Of a stretch of 64,000 nucleotides of DNA, positions 34,362 through 43,781 are shown one piece after another (position 1 is the first letter of the stretch; each line of letters begins with the position of its first letter). The notes below the pieces were generated by a model. It was given only the letters and a program-made list of their open reading frames with translations, did no database searches and was not told where the DNA came from. The stretch is taken from contig CABJCJ010000008.1 of assembly GCA_902364065.1 (NCBI GenBank), positions 7,007 to 71,006 on the forward strand, written 5' to 3'. The stretch is from Veillonellaceae bacterium SB90 (GTDB taxonomy: Bacteria > Bacillota > Negativicutes > Selenomonadales > Selenomonadaceae). The translations under genes were made by a program, and so were the position numbers.

Positions 34362-35525
34362 TTGCATACGATCATCGGTGTCCGCTTCAAGCAAGCGGGA
34401 AAGATTTATTATTTCAGCCCCGGGCAGCTTGAAATTGAGCTGGGGCAGCGCGTCGTGGTCGAAACGGCCCGCGGCGTGGAGTGCGGCCTGACGGTCATCG
34501 GGCCGCGTGAAGTTTCGGAAGAAGAGGTCACGCAGCCGTTGAAGGTTGTTCAGCGCGTGGCCAACGAGCAGGATCTGCAGCGCGTGGCGGACAACAAGCA
34601 GCGGGAGAAAGACGCCTTCGGCATCTGCGAGAAGAAGATTCGGGAACATGGGCTGCCGATGAAACTCGTCGATGTCGAGTACACGTTCGATCTCAATAAG
34701 ATTATCTTTTACTTCACGGCGGATGGCCGCATCGATTTCCGCGATCTCGTCAAGGATCTTGCCTCCGTCTTCCGCACGCGCATCGAGCTGCGCCAGATCG
34801 GTGTCCGCGACGAGGCGAAGCTCATGGGCGGGATTGGCTGCTGCGGCCGCCCGCTCTGTTGTGCGACGTTCCTCGGCGATTTTGAGCCGGTGTCCATCCG
34901 CATGGCCAAGGAACAGAATCTGTCGCTGAATCCGACGAAGATCTCGGGCATCTGCGGACGTCTCATGTGTTGCCTCAAGTACGAGAGTGACTGTTATTGC
35001 GGCCAGTGCCACAAGAAGACGCCGAAGGTGCAGCCGCCGCAGCAGGGCGGCCGTGTCGTCACGGTCGACGGCGAGGGCAAGGTCATTTCGCTGAACCAGC
35101 AGCGCCGCACGGCGACGATCCTTCTGGACAACAGCCGGACCATTGTTGCCGCCTGGGAGGATGTCATCGAGAAGGATGAGGACTGCGGCGAAGAGGCGAA
35201 GCCTGCGGCAGCAGAACGGACTGAGCAGCAGGGAGAACACCGCTCGGAACGCCGCGCGCCGCGCAGCCGCGGGGAGCGCGGTGACCGTGAGCGCATGTCG
35301 CGCCGTTCGCGCAGCAGCCGGAACGGCCAGCCGCGAGACACCCGGGAAAGCAAGGACGGGCAGGGAGAAGCGCCGTCGCGCCGCCGTCGTCCACGCCGCC
35401 CGCGCGACACCAGCAAGGAAAGCGGTGCGGGACAGGAGCGTCAGACGCGCTCCCGTGAGAAACGCCGCCCGCGTGCACCGCGCGCGCCGCGTGAGAATGG
35501 CGGCCAGCCTGAGCAGAAATCATGA
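34362..35525 (+). CDS. ricT: RicT (YaaT, PSP1 family) with a long basic tail
   Basis: A 387-residue protein that starts MHTIIGVRFKQAGKIYYF, as in Bacillus YaaT, at TTG 34362, five bases after AGGAGGA. The PSP1 core (about 1-275) holds the cysteine-rich region CC..LCC (160-167), CGRLMCC (198-204) and further cysteines at 211, 213 and 216, which in the RicA-RicF-RicT complex bind Fe-S clusters. That complex promotes RNase Y cleavage of mRNAs. From about residue 280 on the protein is a low-complexity arginine/serine/glutamate tail of about 105 residues not found in Bacillus RicT. It may bind RNA (inference). Confidence 0.9.
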   Translation: MHTIIGVRFKQAGKIYYFSPGQLEIELGQRVVVETARGVECGLTVIGPREVSEEEVTQPLKVVQRVANEQDLQRVADNKQREKDAFGICEKKIREHGLPMKLVDVEYTFDLNKIIFYFTADGRIDFRDLVKDLASVFRTRIELRQIGVRDEAKLMGGIGCCGRPLCCATFLGDFEPVSIRMAKEQNLSLNPTKISGICGRLMCCLKYESDCYCGQCHKKTPKVQPPQQGGRVVTVDGEGKVISLNQQRRTATILLDNSRTIVAAWEDVIEKDEDCGEEAKPAAAERTEQQGEHRSERRAPRSRGERGDRERMSRRSRSSRNGQPRDTRESKDGQGEAPSRRRRPRRPRDTSKESGAGQERQTRSREKRRPRAPRAPRENGGQPEQKS

Positions 35526-36271
35526 GAGAACCGGAACTGAAGCCGCATGAGCGCCTCGACGACCTCATGAAGAGCGGCCGCCACATTATCCAGAACACAC
35601 AGGAGTTCTGCTTTTCGCTGGACGCCGTGCTGCTGGCACATTTCCCGCGCTTTCACCGGCGCCAGTATGTCCTGGAACTCGGCACGGGTACGGGCGTTAT
35701 CCCGCTCATCATGGCCGATGAAGTCACCCATGTGGAAGCCGTGGAGCTAAGCCCTGTCATGGCCGAGCTTGCGTCCCGCAATGTCTGGATGAATGAGCTG
35801 GAGCACAAGATCACGGTGCGCGAGGGAGATTATCGGGCCATCCGGGGCATGTATCCGGCCGAAACGTTCGATGTTGTGCTGGCCAATCCTCCTTACCGGC
35901 CCGTCGCACATGGACAGGCCAACAGGATTCAGGGCGTGGCACGGGCGCGCCATGAATTCACGGCGACGCTCGACGATGTCGTGACGGCGGCCCGCTACGC
36001 GCTGAAATTCGGCGGCCGCTTTGCAATGGTCCATCTGCCTGAGCGACTCGGAGAAATCCTCGTCGCACTGCATGAACATCAGATGGAGGCCAAGCGGCTG
36101 CAGATGGTACAGCCCAAGGCCGGGAAGGCTCCGAACATGATGCTCGTGGAAGCCGTGGTCGGCGCTGCCCCCGGAGGGCTCAAGGTCCTGCCGCCGCTCA
36201 TCGTGCATGAGGAGGATGGCAGCTATACGGAGGCCATCCGCAAGATTTACGGACTGACAGAAAGAGATTGA
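35522..36271 (+). CDS. tRNA1(Val) A37 N6-methyltransferase family protein (TrmN6/YabB)
   Basis: A 249-residue class I methyltransferase. The SAM-binding motif is LELGTGTGVIPLI (about residues 52-64) and the catalytic NPPY motif is in VVLANPPYRP (about 119-128). It overlaps the ricT stop by 4 bases (ATGA). In E. coli the homologue methylates A37 of tRNA-Val, while in Bacillus yabB keeps this same genomic place between ricT and rsmI. Confidence 0.88.
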   Translation: MREPELKPHERLDDLMKSGRHIIQNTQEFCFSLDAVLLAHFPRFHRRQYVLELGTGTGVIPLIMADEVTHVEAVELSPVMAELASRNVWMNELEHKITVREGDYRAIRGMYPAETFDVVLANPPYRPVAHGQANRIQGVARARHEFTATLDDVVTAARYALKFGGRFAMVHLPERLGEILVALHEHQMEAKRLQMVQPKAGKAPNMMLVEAVVGAAPGGLKVLPPLIVHEEDGSYTEAIRKIYGLTERD

Positions 36272-36275
36272 CGCT

Positions 36276-37157
36276 ATGATGACTGAAGAACGGAATGAGC
36301 CGGGGACGCTGTATCTCTGTGCGACACCCATTGGCAACCTGGAAGATATGACGTACCGTGCCGTGCGCATGATGTCGGAGGTGGAGCTGATTGCCGCCGA
36401 GGACACGCGGCATACGCGCCAGCTCCTGACGCATTTCGATATCCATACGCGACTGACGAGCTATCACGAGCACAACAAATTGACAAAGGGACCGGAGCTC
36501 GTCGCATGGCTGCTGGAGGGGCACGACCTCCTCTGTGTCAGCGATGCCGGCCTGCCGGGCATCTGCGATCCCGGCAGCCATCTTGCGGCGCTGGCCATTG
36601 CGCAGGGCGTGCGTGTCTCGCCGCTTCCGGGCTGCAATGCCGGACTTTCGGCACTCATCTGCTCCGGGCTCGATACGACGCGGTTCACCTTCGTCGGCTT
36701 CCTGCCCAAGACGGCTAAGAAGCAGCAGGAGATTCTCAAGGAGGTCTGCTCGTACCGTGACACGCTGATCTTTTACGAGGCACCGCATCACCTAAAGAAC
36801 ACGCTGCGCCAAATGACTGCCGTGCTCGGCGGCGGCCGCCGGGCGGCTCTGGGGCGCGAGCTCACGAAGAAATTCGAGGAGTTCCGCCGCGGCACCCTGG
36901 CTGAGCTCCTCTCATATTACGAGGAACACGAGCCGCGCGGGGAATTCGTCATCGTGGTGGCCGGCGCCGATGCAGAAACTTTGGCGGAGGCGGAGGAATC
37001 GCCGCAGGACCCCGTGGCACTCTGCCAGCAGCTCATGGCAGAAGGCGTCAGCAAGAAGGAGGCCATGCGCCAGACGGCCAAGACGCTCGGCATGAGCCGC
37101 CGCGACGTCTACGCTGCCCTGCTGGCTGCCGATGCCGGTTCGCCGGAAGGCATTTGA
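36276..37157 (+). CDS. rsmI: 16S rRNA C1402 ribose 2-prime-O-methyltransferase RsmI
   Basis: A 293-residue protein. It begins GTLYLCATPIGNLEDMTYRAVRM and contains AEDTRHTRQLLTHF and VSDAGLPGICDPG, all diagnostic of RsmI (tetrapyrrole-methylase fold). It methylates the ribose of C1402, the same nucleotide whose base RsmH methylates. It follows trmN6 by 4 bases and closes the operon. Confidence 0.95.
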   Translation: MMTEERNEPGTLYLCATPIGNLEDMTYRAVRMMSEVELIAAEDTRHTRQLLTHFDIHTRLTSYHEHNKLTKGPELVAWLLEGHDLLCVSDAGLPGICDPGSHLAALAIAQGVRVSPLPGCNAGLSALICSGLDTTRFTFVGFLPKTAKKQQEILKEVCSYRDTLIFYEAPHHLKNTLRQMTAVLGGGRRAALGRELTKKFEEFRRGTLAELLSYYEEHEPRGEFVIVVAGADAETLAEAEESPQDPVALCQQLMAEGVSKKEAMRQTAKTLGMSRRDVYAALLAADAGSPEGI

Positions 37158-37170
37158 CAAAGAATGGATG

Positions 37171-37200
37171 CAGGCTGCCGCCATGCGGCGGCCTTTTTTG
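37171..37200 (+). terminator. Terminator of the holB-rsmI operon
   Basis: GGCTGCCGC / GCGGCGGCC hairpin with a three-base loop and TTTTTT tail. Confidence 0.8.
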
Positions 37201-37231
37201 ATGGGCAAGAGGCCCGGGAAAGGAAACTTCT

Positions 37232-38512
37232 ATGAAACAGACAATACGTAATCTCCTGGATTTCATCGCCGACAGCACGTCGCCGTTCCACACGGTGCAG
37301 AGTAGCGAGGAGCTTCTGAAAGACGCCGGCTTTACGGCACTGTCGTGGTCGGATGACTGGCATCTCTCGCGAGGCGGCCGCTATTACGTGTCGGTTTACG
37401 GCTCTACGCTGCTGGCATTTGCCGTGGGCGGGCAGGACGGTCCGCTGCGTATGGCCGCTGCGCATACGGATTTTCCCTGCCTGCGCCTGAAGCCGCAGGC
37501 GGGCATGCTCAAGGAAGGCTACGGACTCCTGAATGTCGAACGGTACGGCGGCCTCATCCTGCGTTCATGGCTCGACCGTCCGCTTTCGCTGGCAGGCAAG
37601 GTGGTGCTGCGCGGCCTCGACGCGTTCCATCCGGAGACGCGCCTCGTCGATATCGGCCGCCCGCTCCTGACAATCCCGAGTCTCGCCATCCATATGGACC
37701 GTGAGGTCAACGAAAAGGGGGCGCTGAATCCGCAGAAGGACATGCTGCCCTTGGCGGCTGCCTTTGGCCGTCAGAAGGGCCTGACGGCGGGATACTTCCT
37801 GTCGTGGCTGGCACTGGAGCTCGGCGTCCCCGAAGATGATATCCTCTCCTATGAGCTCAGCACGTATCCGGCCGAGCAGGGGACGGTGCTCGGCCTGGCT
37901 GGCGAAATGATCTCTTCTCCGCGCCTTGACAACCTGACCTCGGTATTCGCCTGCCTCAAGGGTCTCTGCGCAGCGGAGCAGTTCGCAGGCATCCGCCTCG
38001 TGGCGCTGTTTGACAACGAGGAGGTCGGCAGCCGCACGAAGCAGGGCGCAGGCTCGCTTGTGCTGCCGGCACTCCTGTCCCGCATCTATCGCGGCCTGTC
38101 ATTGGATGAGGAACGGATGCAGCGCGACCTCGGCGAGGCGTTCCTGTTATCCGTCGATGTCGCTCATGCCGTGCACCCGAACTACATCGAGAAGAGCGAT
38201 CCCGTCGTGCGTCCGGTCCTCGGCGGCGGCCTTGCCATCAAGCAGGCGGCGAGCCAGTCGTACGCCGGCGATGCTGAAGCAGTGGCCATCATAAAGGAAC
38301 TCTGCGCCTCGCACGACATTCCCTGCCAGTTCTTTGTCAACCGCAGCGACAGCCGTGGCGGTTCGACGCTTGGCTCCATTGCCTCGGCGCTCGTGCCGGT
38401 GCGCACGATGGATGTCGGCGTGCCCATCCTGGCCATGCATTCGGCCCGCGAAACGATGGGCGCAGAGGATCAGGAAGCCCTCATGGCCCTGCTGCGTGCG
38501 TTCCTCGCCTGA
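37232..38512 (+). CDS. M18 family aminopeptidase
   Basis: A 426-residue metallo-aminopeptidase (ApeB/aspartyl aminopeptidase family). The metal and catalytic motifs are present in order: AAHTDFP (about residue 75), SSPRLDNLTSV (about 228), FDNEEVGSRT (about 262), SVDVAHAVHPNY (about 308) and AMHSARETMG (about 400). It removes N-terminal, often acidic, residues from cytosolic peptides with two zinc ions. GGAAAGGA precedes ATG 37232. It appears monocistronic. Confidence 0.94.
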   Translation: MKQTIRNLLDFIADSTSPFHTVQSSEELLKDAGFTALSWSDDWHLSRGGRYYVSVYGSTLLAFAVGGQDGPLRMAAAHTDFPCLRLKPQAGMLKEGYGLLNVERYGGLILRSWLDRPLSLAGKVVLRGLDAFHPETRLVDIGRPLLTIPSLAIHMDREVNEKGALNPQKDMLPLAAAFGRQKGLTAGYFLSWLALELGVPEDDILSYELSTYPAEQGTVLGLAGEMISSPRLDNLTSVFACLKGLCAAEQFAGIRLVALFDNEEVGSRTKQGAGSLVLPALLSRIYRGLSLDEERMQRDLGEAFLLSVDVAHAVHPNYIEKSDPVVRPVLGGGLAIKQAASQSYAGDAEAVAIIKELCASHDIPCQFFVNRSDSRGGSTLGSIASALVPVRTMDVGVPILAMHSARETMGAEDQEALMALLRAFLA

Positions 38513-38541
38513 AGCGCCTGGATTTTCATAGAAAAAGAACT

Positions 38542-38591
38542 AGAAAACGTTTACAATAATACTTGACAATACAACGAAGACGCGGTAAACT
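38542..38591 (+). promoter_or_regulatory. gal promoter with upstream LacI/GalR-type operator O1
   Basis: TTGACA (38563-38568), a 17-base spacer and TAAACT (38586-38591) form a strong promoter. The near-palindrome AGAAAACGTTTACA (38542-38555) lies just upstream of the -35. Its centre with the CG step is typical of LacI-family operators. Confidence 0.85.
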
Positions 38592-38610
38592 AGAGACAAC
38601 AAGAAAAAAG

Positions 38611-38646
38611 ATGGTGCAAATCAGAACTTCCATGGGTTTGCACCAT
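38611..38646 (+). promoter_or_regulatory. Hairpin in the gal leader RNA
   Basis: A perfect 10-bp stem ATGGTGCAAA / TTTGCACCAT with a 16-base loop, followed by ATTTTAAGG. The T tract is short, so it is a weak terminator at best. It may stabilise or attenuate the message. Confidence 0.6.
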
Positions 38647-38661
38647 ATTTTAAGGGGAACA

Positions 38662-38675
38662 AGAAAACGTTTACT
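38662..38675 (+). promoter_or_regulatory. gal operator O2
   Basis: AGAAAACGTTTACT repeats the O1 core exactly (GAAAACGTTTAC), with centres 120 bases apart, which is suitable for repression by DNA looping. A half-site AAGAAAACG follows at 38697-38705. Confidence 0.8.
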
Positions 38676-38722
38676 AGGATGTTCCTTGGCAAACACAAGA
38701 AAACGCGATGGAGGGTTACAAC

Positions 38723-39898
38723 ATGGAAATCTTAGAGCAGATGAAAAAAGAGTTCACGAAGCAGTTCGGTGAGAAGGCAACGCGCAGCTACTTTTCTCCG
38801 GGGCGTGTCAACCTGATTGGTGAGCACACCGACTATAACGGAGGCCATGTATTCCCCTGTGCAATTTCCCTCGGTACGTACGCACTGGTTGCGGACCGCG
38901 AGGACATGACGACGAGAATGTATTCCATGAACCTTGCGGACAAGGGCATCATCGAATTCCCGATGACGGGGCTTGCCTACGATGCAGCGAAGAACTGGGC
39001 CAACTACCCGATGGGCGTCGTCGACGTCTTCGAGAAGGCCGGCCACAAAGCCACGCATGGCTTTGACATCCTGATCTACGGCACGCTGCCGGCCGGCGCA
39101 GGCCTCTCGTCCTCCGCTTCGCTGGAAGTCCTGACCTCGGTCATCCTCAATGAAGCATTTGACTTCAAGCTCGACATGATTGAGATGGTCAAGCTCTCCC
39201 AGAAGGCTGAGAACCAGTTCGTCGGCGTCAACTGCGGCATCATGGACCAGTTTGCCGTCGGCATGGGCAAGAAGGATTGTGCCATCCTCTTGGACTGCAA
39301 TACGCTGTCGTACCGTTACAGCAAGATTGCCCTCAAGGATGCGAGCATCGTCATCACGAATACGAACAAGCCGCACAGCCTGGCTTCGAGTGCGTATAAC
39401 GTGCGCCGCGCACAGTGCGAGCATGCGCTCAACGAGCTCAAGGAAGTCAAGCCGGACCTCACGGCCCTCGGCGAACTCGGCAATGATGAGTTCAATCAGA
39501 TTGCCGGACACATCGAGGAAGTCCTCGAGCGCCATCGTGCCCGCCATGCGGTCTATGAGAACAACCGCACGCTGGCTGCCGTCAAGGCACTGGAAAACGA
39601 CGACGTCAAGGAATTCGGCTGTCTGATGAATGAATCGCATTTCTCCCTGCGCGATGACTATGAAGTCACGGGCAAGGAACTCGATACACTGGCTGAGATT
39701 GCCTGGCAGCAGGAGGGTGTCATCGGTTCCCGCATGACGGGGGCCGGCTTCGGCGGCTCGACGGTCAGCCTGGTCAAGAATGATGCCATTGAGGCCTTCA
39801 AGAAGAATGTCGGCGAGGCTTACACAAAGAAAATCGGCTATGCACCGAGCTTCGTGGTAGCCAGCATTGCAGACGGCACGCACCGCCTTGCTGACTGA
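38723..39898 (+). CDS. galK: Galactokinase
   Basis: A 391-residue GHMP kinase. The galactokinase signature GRVNLIGEHTDYNGGHV is at about residues 27-43, the ATP loop LPAGAGLSSSASLE at about 122-135, and the C-terminal GSRMTGAGFGGSTVSLV at about 336. It phosphorylates galactose to galactose-1-phosphate, the first step of the Leloir pathway. GGAGGG is 7 bases before ATG 38723. It heads the galK-galE-galT cluster and lies behind two LacI-type operators. Confidence 0.97.
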   Translation: MEILEQMKKEFTKQFGEKATRSYFSPGRVNLIGEHTDYNGGHVFPCAISLGTYALVADREDMTTRMYSMNLADKGIIEFPMTGLAYDAAKNWANYPMGVVDVFEKAGHKATHGFDILIYGTLPAGAGLSSSASLEVLTSVILNEAFDFKLDMIEMVKLSQKAENQFVGVNCGIMDQFAVGMGKKDCAILLDCNTLSYRYSKIALKDASIVITNTNKPHSLASSAYNVRRAQCEHALNELKEVKPDLTALGELGNDEFNQIAGHIEEVLERHRARHAVYENNRTLAAVKALENDDVKEFGCLMNESHFSLRDDYEVTGKELDTLAEIAWQQEGVIGSRMTGAGFGGSTVSLVKNDAIEAFKKNVGEAYTKKIGYAPSFVVASIADGTHRLAD

Positions 39899-39974
39899 TT
39901 TTGCTTATTCGCTTATAATAGTGTTTAGTGTTGTCGATACTGGAATTTGGATATAAGAGAAAGGAAGCATAGCC

Positions 39975-40964
39975 ATGTCTATTCTTGTTTGTGGCGGCGC
40001 CGGTTACATTGGTTCGCACGCAGTACATCAGCTGGTAAAGAAGGGGGAGGATGTCGTCATCGTCGATAACCTGCAGACGGGTCATCGCGATGCCCTCAAC
40101 CCGCAGGCCAAGTTCTATGAAGGCGACATCCGCGATAAGGATGTGCTCGACAAGATCTTCACGGAAAACAAGATTGAGGCCGTCATTCACTTCGCTGCCA
40201 ATTCCCTCGTCGGCGAAAGCGTTGAGAAGCCGCTGAAGTACTTCAACAACAATGTGTATGGCATGCAGGTGCTGCTTGAAGCCATGGTGCGCCATCATGT
40301 CGATAAGATCGTCTTTTCCTCGACGGCTGCCGTCTATGGTGAGCCGAAGCGCGTACCCATCATGGAAGATGATGAGACGAACCCGACGAACCCGTACGGT
40401 GAATCGAAGCGCACGATGGAGAAGATGATGAAGTGGGTCAGCCGCGCCAATGGCATCCGCTACGTATCGCTGCGTTACTTCAATGCAGCCGGTGCCATCG
40501 ATGACGGCTCCATCGGTGAAGACCATCATCCGGAAACGCACCTGATCCCGCTGATCCTGCAGGTCCCGCTCGGCAAGCGCGACCACATCACGATCTTCGG
40601 CGATGATTATCCGACGCCGGACGGCACGTGCGTGCGCGACTACATCCACGTCATCGATCTGGCCGACGCTCATGTACTGGCACTCGAGTACCTGCGCAAG
40701 GGCGGCGAGAGTAATATCTTCAATCTCGGCAACGGCAAGGGCTTCTCGGTCAAGGAAATGATCGAGGCAGCCAAGAAGGCCACGGGCAAGGACATCAAGG
40801 TCGAGATGGGTGCACGCCGCGCAGGTGACCCGGCCCAGCTCATCGCGTCTTCCGAGAAGGCCAGGAAGATCCTCGGCTGGAAGCCACAGTACACGAATGT
40901 CGAGCAGGTCATCGGCACGGCCTGGACCTGGCATCAGAAGCATCCGAACGGTTACGAGAAATAA
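39975..40964 (+). CDS. galE: UDP-glucose 4-epimerase
   Basis: A 329-residue extended short-chain dehydrogenase. The NAD-binding motif is [14 protein letters not shown] (residues 7-20), and the catalytic set is S in FSSTAAVYG plus YxxxK in [13 protein letters not shown]. It interconverts UDP-galactose and UDP-glucose. It is 76 bases after galK; a TATAAT at 39914-39919 in that gap could be a secondary promoter but lacks a good -35. Confidence 0.96.
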   Translation: MSILVCGGAGYIGSHAVHQLVKKGEDVVIVDNLQTGHRDALNPQAKFYEGDIRDKDVLDKIFTENKIEAVIHFAANSLVGESVEKPLKYFNNNVYGMQVLLEAMVRHHVDKIVFSSTAAVYGEPKRVPIMEDDETNPTNPYGESKRTMEKMMKWVSRANGIRYVSLRYFNAAGAIDDGSIGEDHHPETHLIPLILQVPLGKRDHITIFGDDYPTPDGTCVRDYIHVIDLADAHVLALEYLRKGGESNIFNLGNGKGFSVKEMIEAAKKATGKDIKVEMGARRAGDPAQLIASSEKARKILGWKPQYTNVEQVIGTAWTWHQKHPNGYEK

Positions 40965-41042
40965 GACAGGTGCAGATACCGCAGGCGGGGGAATCCTTCG
41001 TCTGCGGTTCTGGCTTGCAGGATCGATCTGGAGGGAATCATC

Positions 41043-42548
41043 ATGTCAATCAATACGGAAATCAACCGCCTGCTGAATTTTGCCAGGCAGAATACGCTGA
41101 TCAACGAGGATGACTTTTACTATGCGGCCAACCGCCTCATCGACGTGCTCAAGGTCGATGCATTCGAGCCGGAGCTCATCGATGAAGAATTGCCGACGGC
41201 CATGCCCATCCTCGACAACATGCTCGACTATGCAGCGGAGAAAGGCATCATCGAGAATACGACGGAGGAGCGTGACCTCTTTGATACGCGCATCATGGAC
41301 TGCGTGATGCCGCGCCCGTCTGAGGTCGTCCGCCGCTTCCGCAACGATTATGCACGCAGCCCGAAAGCCGCAACGGATGAGTTCTACAAGCTCAGCATCG
41401 CTTCGAACTACATCCGCAAGGACCGCATCGACAAGAACATCATCTGGAAGACGGCCACGGAATACGGCGACCTCGATATCACGATCAATCTCTCCAAGCC
41501 GGAGAAGGACCCGCGCGATATCGCCAAGGCCAAGAGCGCACCGTCCTCGGGCTATCCGAAATGCCTGCTCTGCCGTGAGAACGAAGGCTATGCCGGTCAC
41601 CCCGGCCATCCGGCCCGAGAGACGCACCGCCTGATTCCGCTGCGCCTCTCGGCACACCGCTGGTTCTTGCAATATTCCCCCTACACGTATTACAATGAAC
41701 ATTGCATCGTCTTGAACCGCAAACATGTGCCGATGAAGGTATCGCGCAAATCCTTTGAGAATCTCCTGGATTTCGTGACGATTTTCCCGCATTACTTCCT
41801 CGGCTCCAATGCCGATCTGCCGATTGTCGGCGGTTCCATCCTGTCCCACGATCATTATCAGGGCGGCCGCTATACCTTTGCGATGGCCAAGGCCCCAATC
41901 GAGAAAACGTATCACTTCAAGGGCTTTGAGGACGTCAAGGCCGGCCGCGTGAAATGGCCGATGTCGACGATCCGCCTGCAGGGCGAGGACCGTGAGAAGC
42001 TGACGGCTCTGGCCGACAGGATCCTCAAGTCCTGGCGTGCGTACAGCGACCCGAGCGTGGAGATCCTGGCAGAGACGGACGGCACGCCGCACAATACGAT
42101 TACACCGATTGCGCGCCGCCGCGGCAATCTTTATGAGCTTGATCTCGTGCTGCGCAATAACCGCACGACGAAGGAGCATCCGCTCGGCCTGTTCCATCCG
42201 CATGCGGAAGTGCATCACATCAAGAAGGAAAACATTGGCCTCATCGAGGTCATGGGCCTTGCCGTCCTGCCTGCACGCCTCAAGAAGGAGATGGCGGCTG
42301 TCGGACAGGAACTCGTCAAGGGCACGGAAGACATTTCCGGCATGCCGGAAATCGCCAGCCATGCAGACTGGTACAAGATGCTGCGTAAGAAATATCCGAA
42401 CGTTACGGAAGACCAGGTGGCAGGTATCCTCAAGCAGGAAATCGGCAAGGTATTCGAGACTGTCCTGACCCATGCCGGCGTGTACAAGCGCAATCCGCAG
42501 GGCATGGAGGCCTTCGACCGCTTCGTCGCTCATGTGGATGAGGCGTGA
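41043..42548 (+). CDS. galT: UDP-glucose--hexose-1-phosphate uridylyltransferase (type 2)
   Basis: A 501-residue enzyme of the Firmicute GalT type 2 family, unrelated in length to the 350-residue E. coli form. The segment SPYTYYNEHCIVLNRKHVPM and the later GGSILSHDHYQGG, with the HxH active-site pattern, are diagnostic. It swaps UMP between UDP-glucose and galactose-1-phosphate. GGAGGG precedes ATG 41043. It is transcribed with galE. Confidence 0.96.
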   Translation: MSINTEINRLLNFARQNTLINEDDFYYAANRLIDVLKVDAFEPELIDEELPTAMPILDNMLDYAAEKGIIENTTEERDLFDTRIMDCVMPRPSEVVRRFRNDYARSPKAATDEFYKLSIASNYIRKDRIDKNIIWKTATEYGDLDITINLSKPEKDPRDIAKAKSAPSSGYPKCLLCRENEGYAGHPGHPARETHRLIPLRLSAHRWFLQYSPYTYYNEHCIVLNRKHVPMKVSRKSFENLLDFVTIFPHYFLGSNADLPIVGGSILSHDHYQGGRYTFAMAKAPIEKTYHFKGFEDVKAGRVKWPMSTIRLQGEDREKLTALADRILKSWRAYSDPSVEILAETDGTPHNTITPIARRRGNLYELDLVLRNNRTTKEHPLGLFHPHAEVHHIKKENIGLIEVMGLAVLPARLKKEMAAVGQELVKGTEDISGMPEIASHADWYKMLRKKYPNVTEDQVAGILKQEIGKVFETVLTHAGVYKRNPQGMEAFDRFVAHVDEA

Positions 42549-42584
42549 GCCTGAGCGTCCGTAATCCAGAAAGCAGGAAAGAAA

Positions 42585-43607
42585 ATGGAAGCAACGAAGA
42601 AAGCGACGATTGTCGATGTCGCCAGAGCGGCCGGTGTTTCGGTCGCAACCGTCTCGCGCGTCGTCAATGGGAATTATCCCGTCAAGAGCGAGACGCGGGA
42701 CCGCGTGCAGGCGGCCATTGAGGCACTGCAGTACGTGCCGAATGTGCAGGCCCGCGAACTCAATATGCAGCGCTCCTCGACCATCGGTGTCGTCGTGCCG
42801 GGCCTTTACAATATGTTCTTCGCGGAAGTCATTGACGGCATTGAGAAGGCCGTGCGCAAGGAGGGCTTCACGCTCTTGCTCAACTGCGCGCAGAATGACC
42901 CCGAGTTGGAGATGGAATGCATCAAGACGCTTGTGTCCCGCAATGTATCGGGCATCATCGTCATCAGCCCGAATACGCAGGGCATGCGCGAAACCTTTTA
43001 CCGCCGTCTCGTCAAGCGGGTGCCCCTCGTCTTCATCAACGGCTACCGCCGCATCCCAAATGTCTCCTATGTGACGAATGATGAGGCGCTCGGGACGCGT
43101 CAGGCGCTCGAATACCTAATGGAACTCGGGCACCGGCGCATCCTCTTTGTGCGCGGTGATCACTCGGATTCCTATACCATCAAGGAAGAGGCGTACCGCT
43201 CGCTCATGCAGGAGAAGAAATGCTTCCATGAAGAGGATATCGTGGATATCGGCGAGGGCAACAGCATCGAGACGGTCACGGCTGCCCGCAACCGCCTCTA
43301 CGACATCCTGCCGCGCACAGAGGCAACGGCCATTTTCTGCTGCAACGACCTCATGGCCACGGGCGCCATCAAGGCCTGCAAGGACCGTTCCCTGCGCATC
43401 CCCGATGATATGTCCATCGTCGGCTACGATAACATCACGCTCGCGAGCCTTATCGAGCCGGAAATCACGACGATGGATCAGAATATGTTCCAACTGGGCA
43501 GCAATGCCGCTGTCGTGCTGGTTGAGATGATCCACGGCGGCAAAAGCAAGCGCATCACGCTCGAGAATACCCTGATCGTGCGTGATTCTACCGGGCCGCG
43601 TGCCTGA
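42585..43607 (+). CDS. galR: LacI family regulator of the gal genes
   Basis: A 340-residue repressor. The N-terminal HTH TIVDVARAAGVSVATVSRVVNG (residues 8-29) and hinge helix (about 46-60) are classical LacI, followed by the sugar-binding core. It is the last gene of the gal cluster, 36 bases after galT. The operators O1 and O2 ahead of galK fit its family. Galactose or a derivative is the likely inducer. The symbol is by position and family; other sugars are possible. Confidence 0.88.
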   Translation: MEATKKATIVDVARAAGVSVATVSRVVNGNYPVKSETRDRVQAAIEALQYVPNVQARELNMQRSSTIGVVVPGLYNMFFAEVIDGIEKAVRKEGFTLLLNCAQNDPELEMECIKTLVSRNVSGIIVISPNTQGMRETFYRRLVKRVPLVFINGYRRIPNVSYVTNDEALGTRQALEYLMELGHRRILFVRGDHSDSYTIKEEAYRSLMQEKKCFHEEDIVDIGEGNSIETVTAARNRLYDILPRTEATAIFCCNDLMATGAIKACKDRSLRIPDDMSIVGYDNITLASLIEPEITTMDQNMFQLGSNAAVVLVEMIHGGKSKRITLENTLIVRDSTGPRA

Positions 43608-43655
43608 GTGCGCACAAGGGCCTGCGGCCCCTTTCCCCTATTTCCCCTTAATCTG

Positions 43656-43685
43656 CTCTCCGGTCTGCCGGAGGGCTTTTCTTTT
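43656..43685 (+). terminator. Terminator of the gal cluster
   Basis: CTCTCCGG / CCGGAGGG stem with loop TCTG and tail CTTTTCTTTT. A second hairpin (GGGCCTGCGGCCC) lies at about 43618. Confidence 0.8.
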
Positions 43686-43718
43686 GCCATTTTGAGGTCC
43701 ATGACGCGTGACAGCATA

Positions 43719-43727
43719 TGGTATAAT
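43719..43727 (+). promoter_or_regulatory. Extended -10 promoter of the glucosaminidase/TPR gene
   Basis: TG-G-TATAAT at 43719-43727; no convincing -35. Confidence 0.6.
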
Positions 43728-43781
43728 GGAAAGGATCAAGAAAATGATGCAGATTCATGCACATGCAATGGAGGTTTTTCT

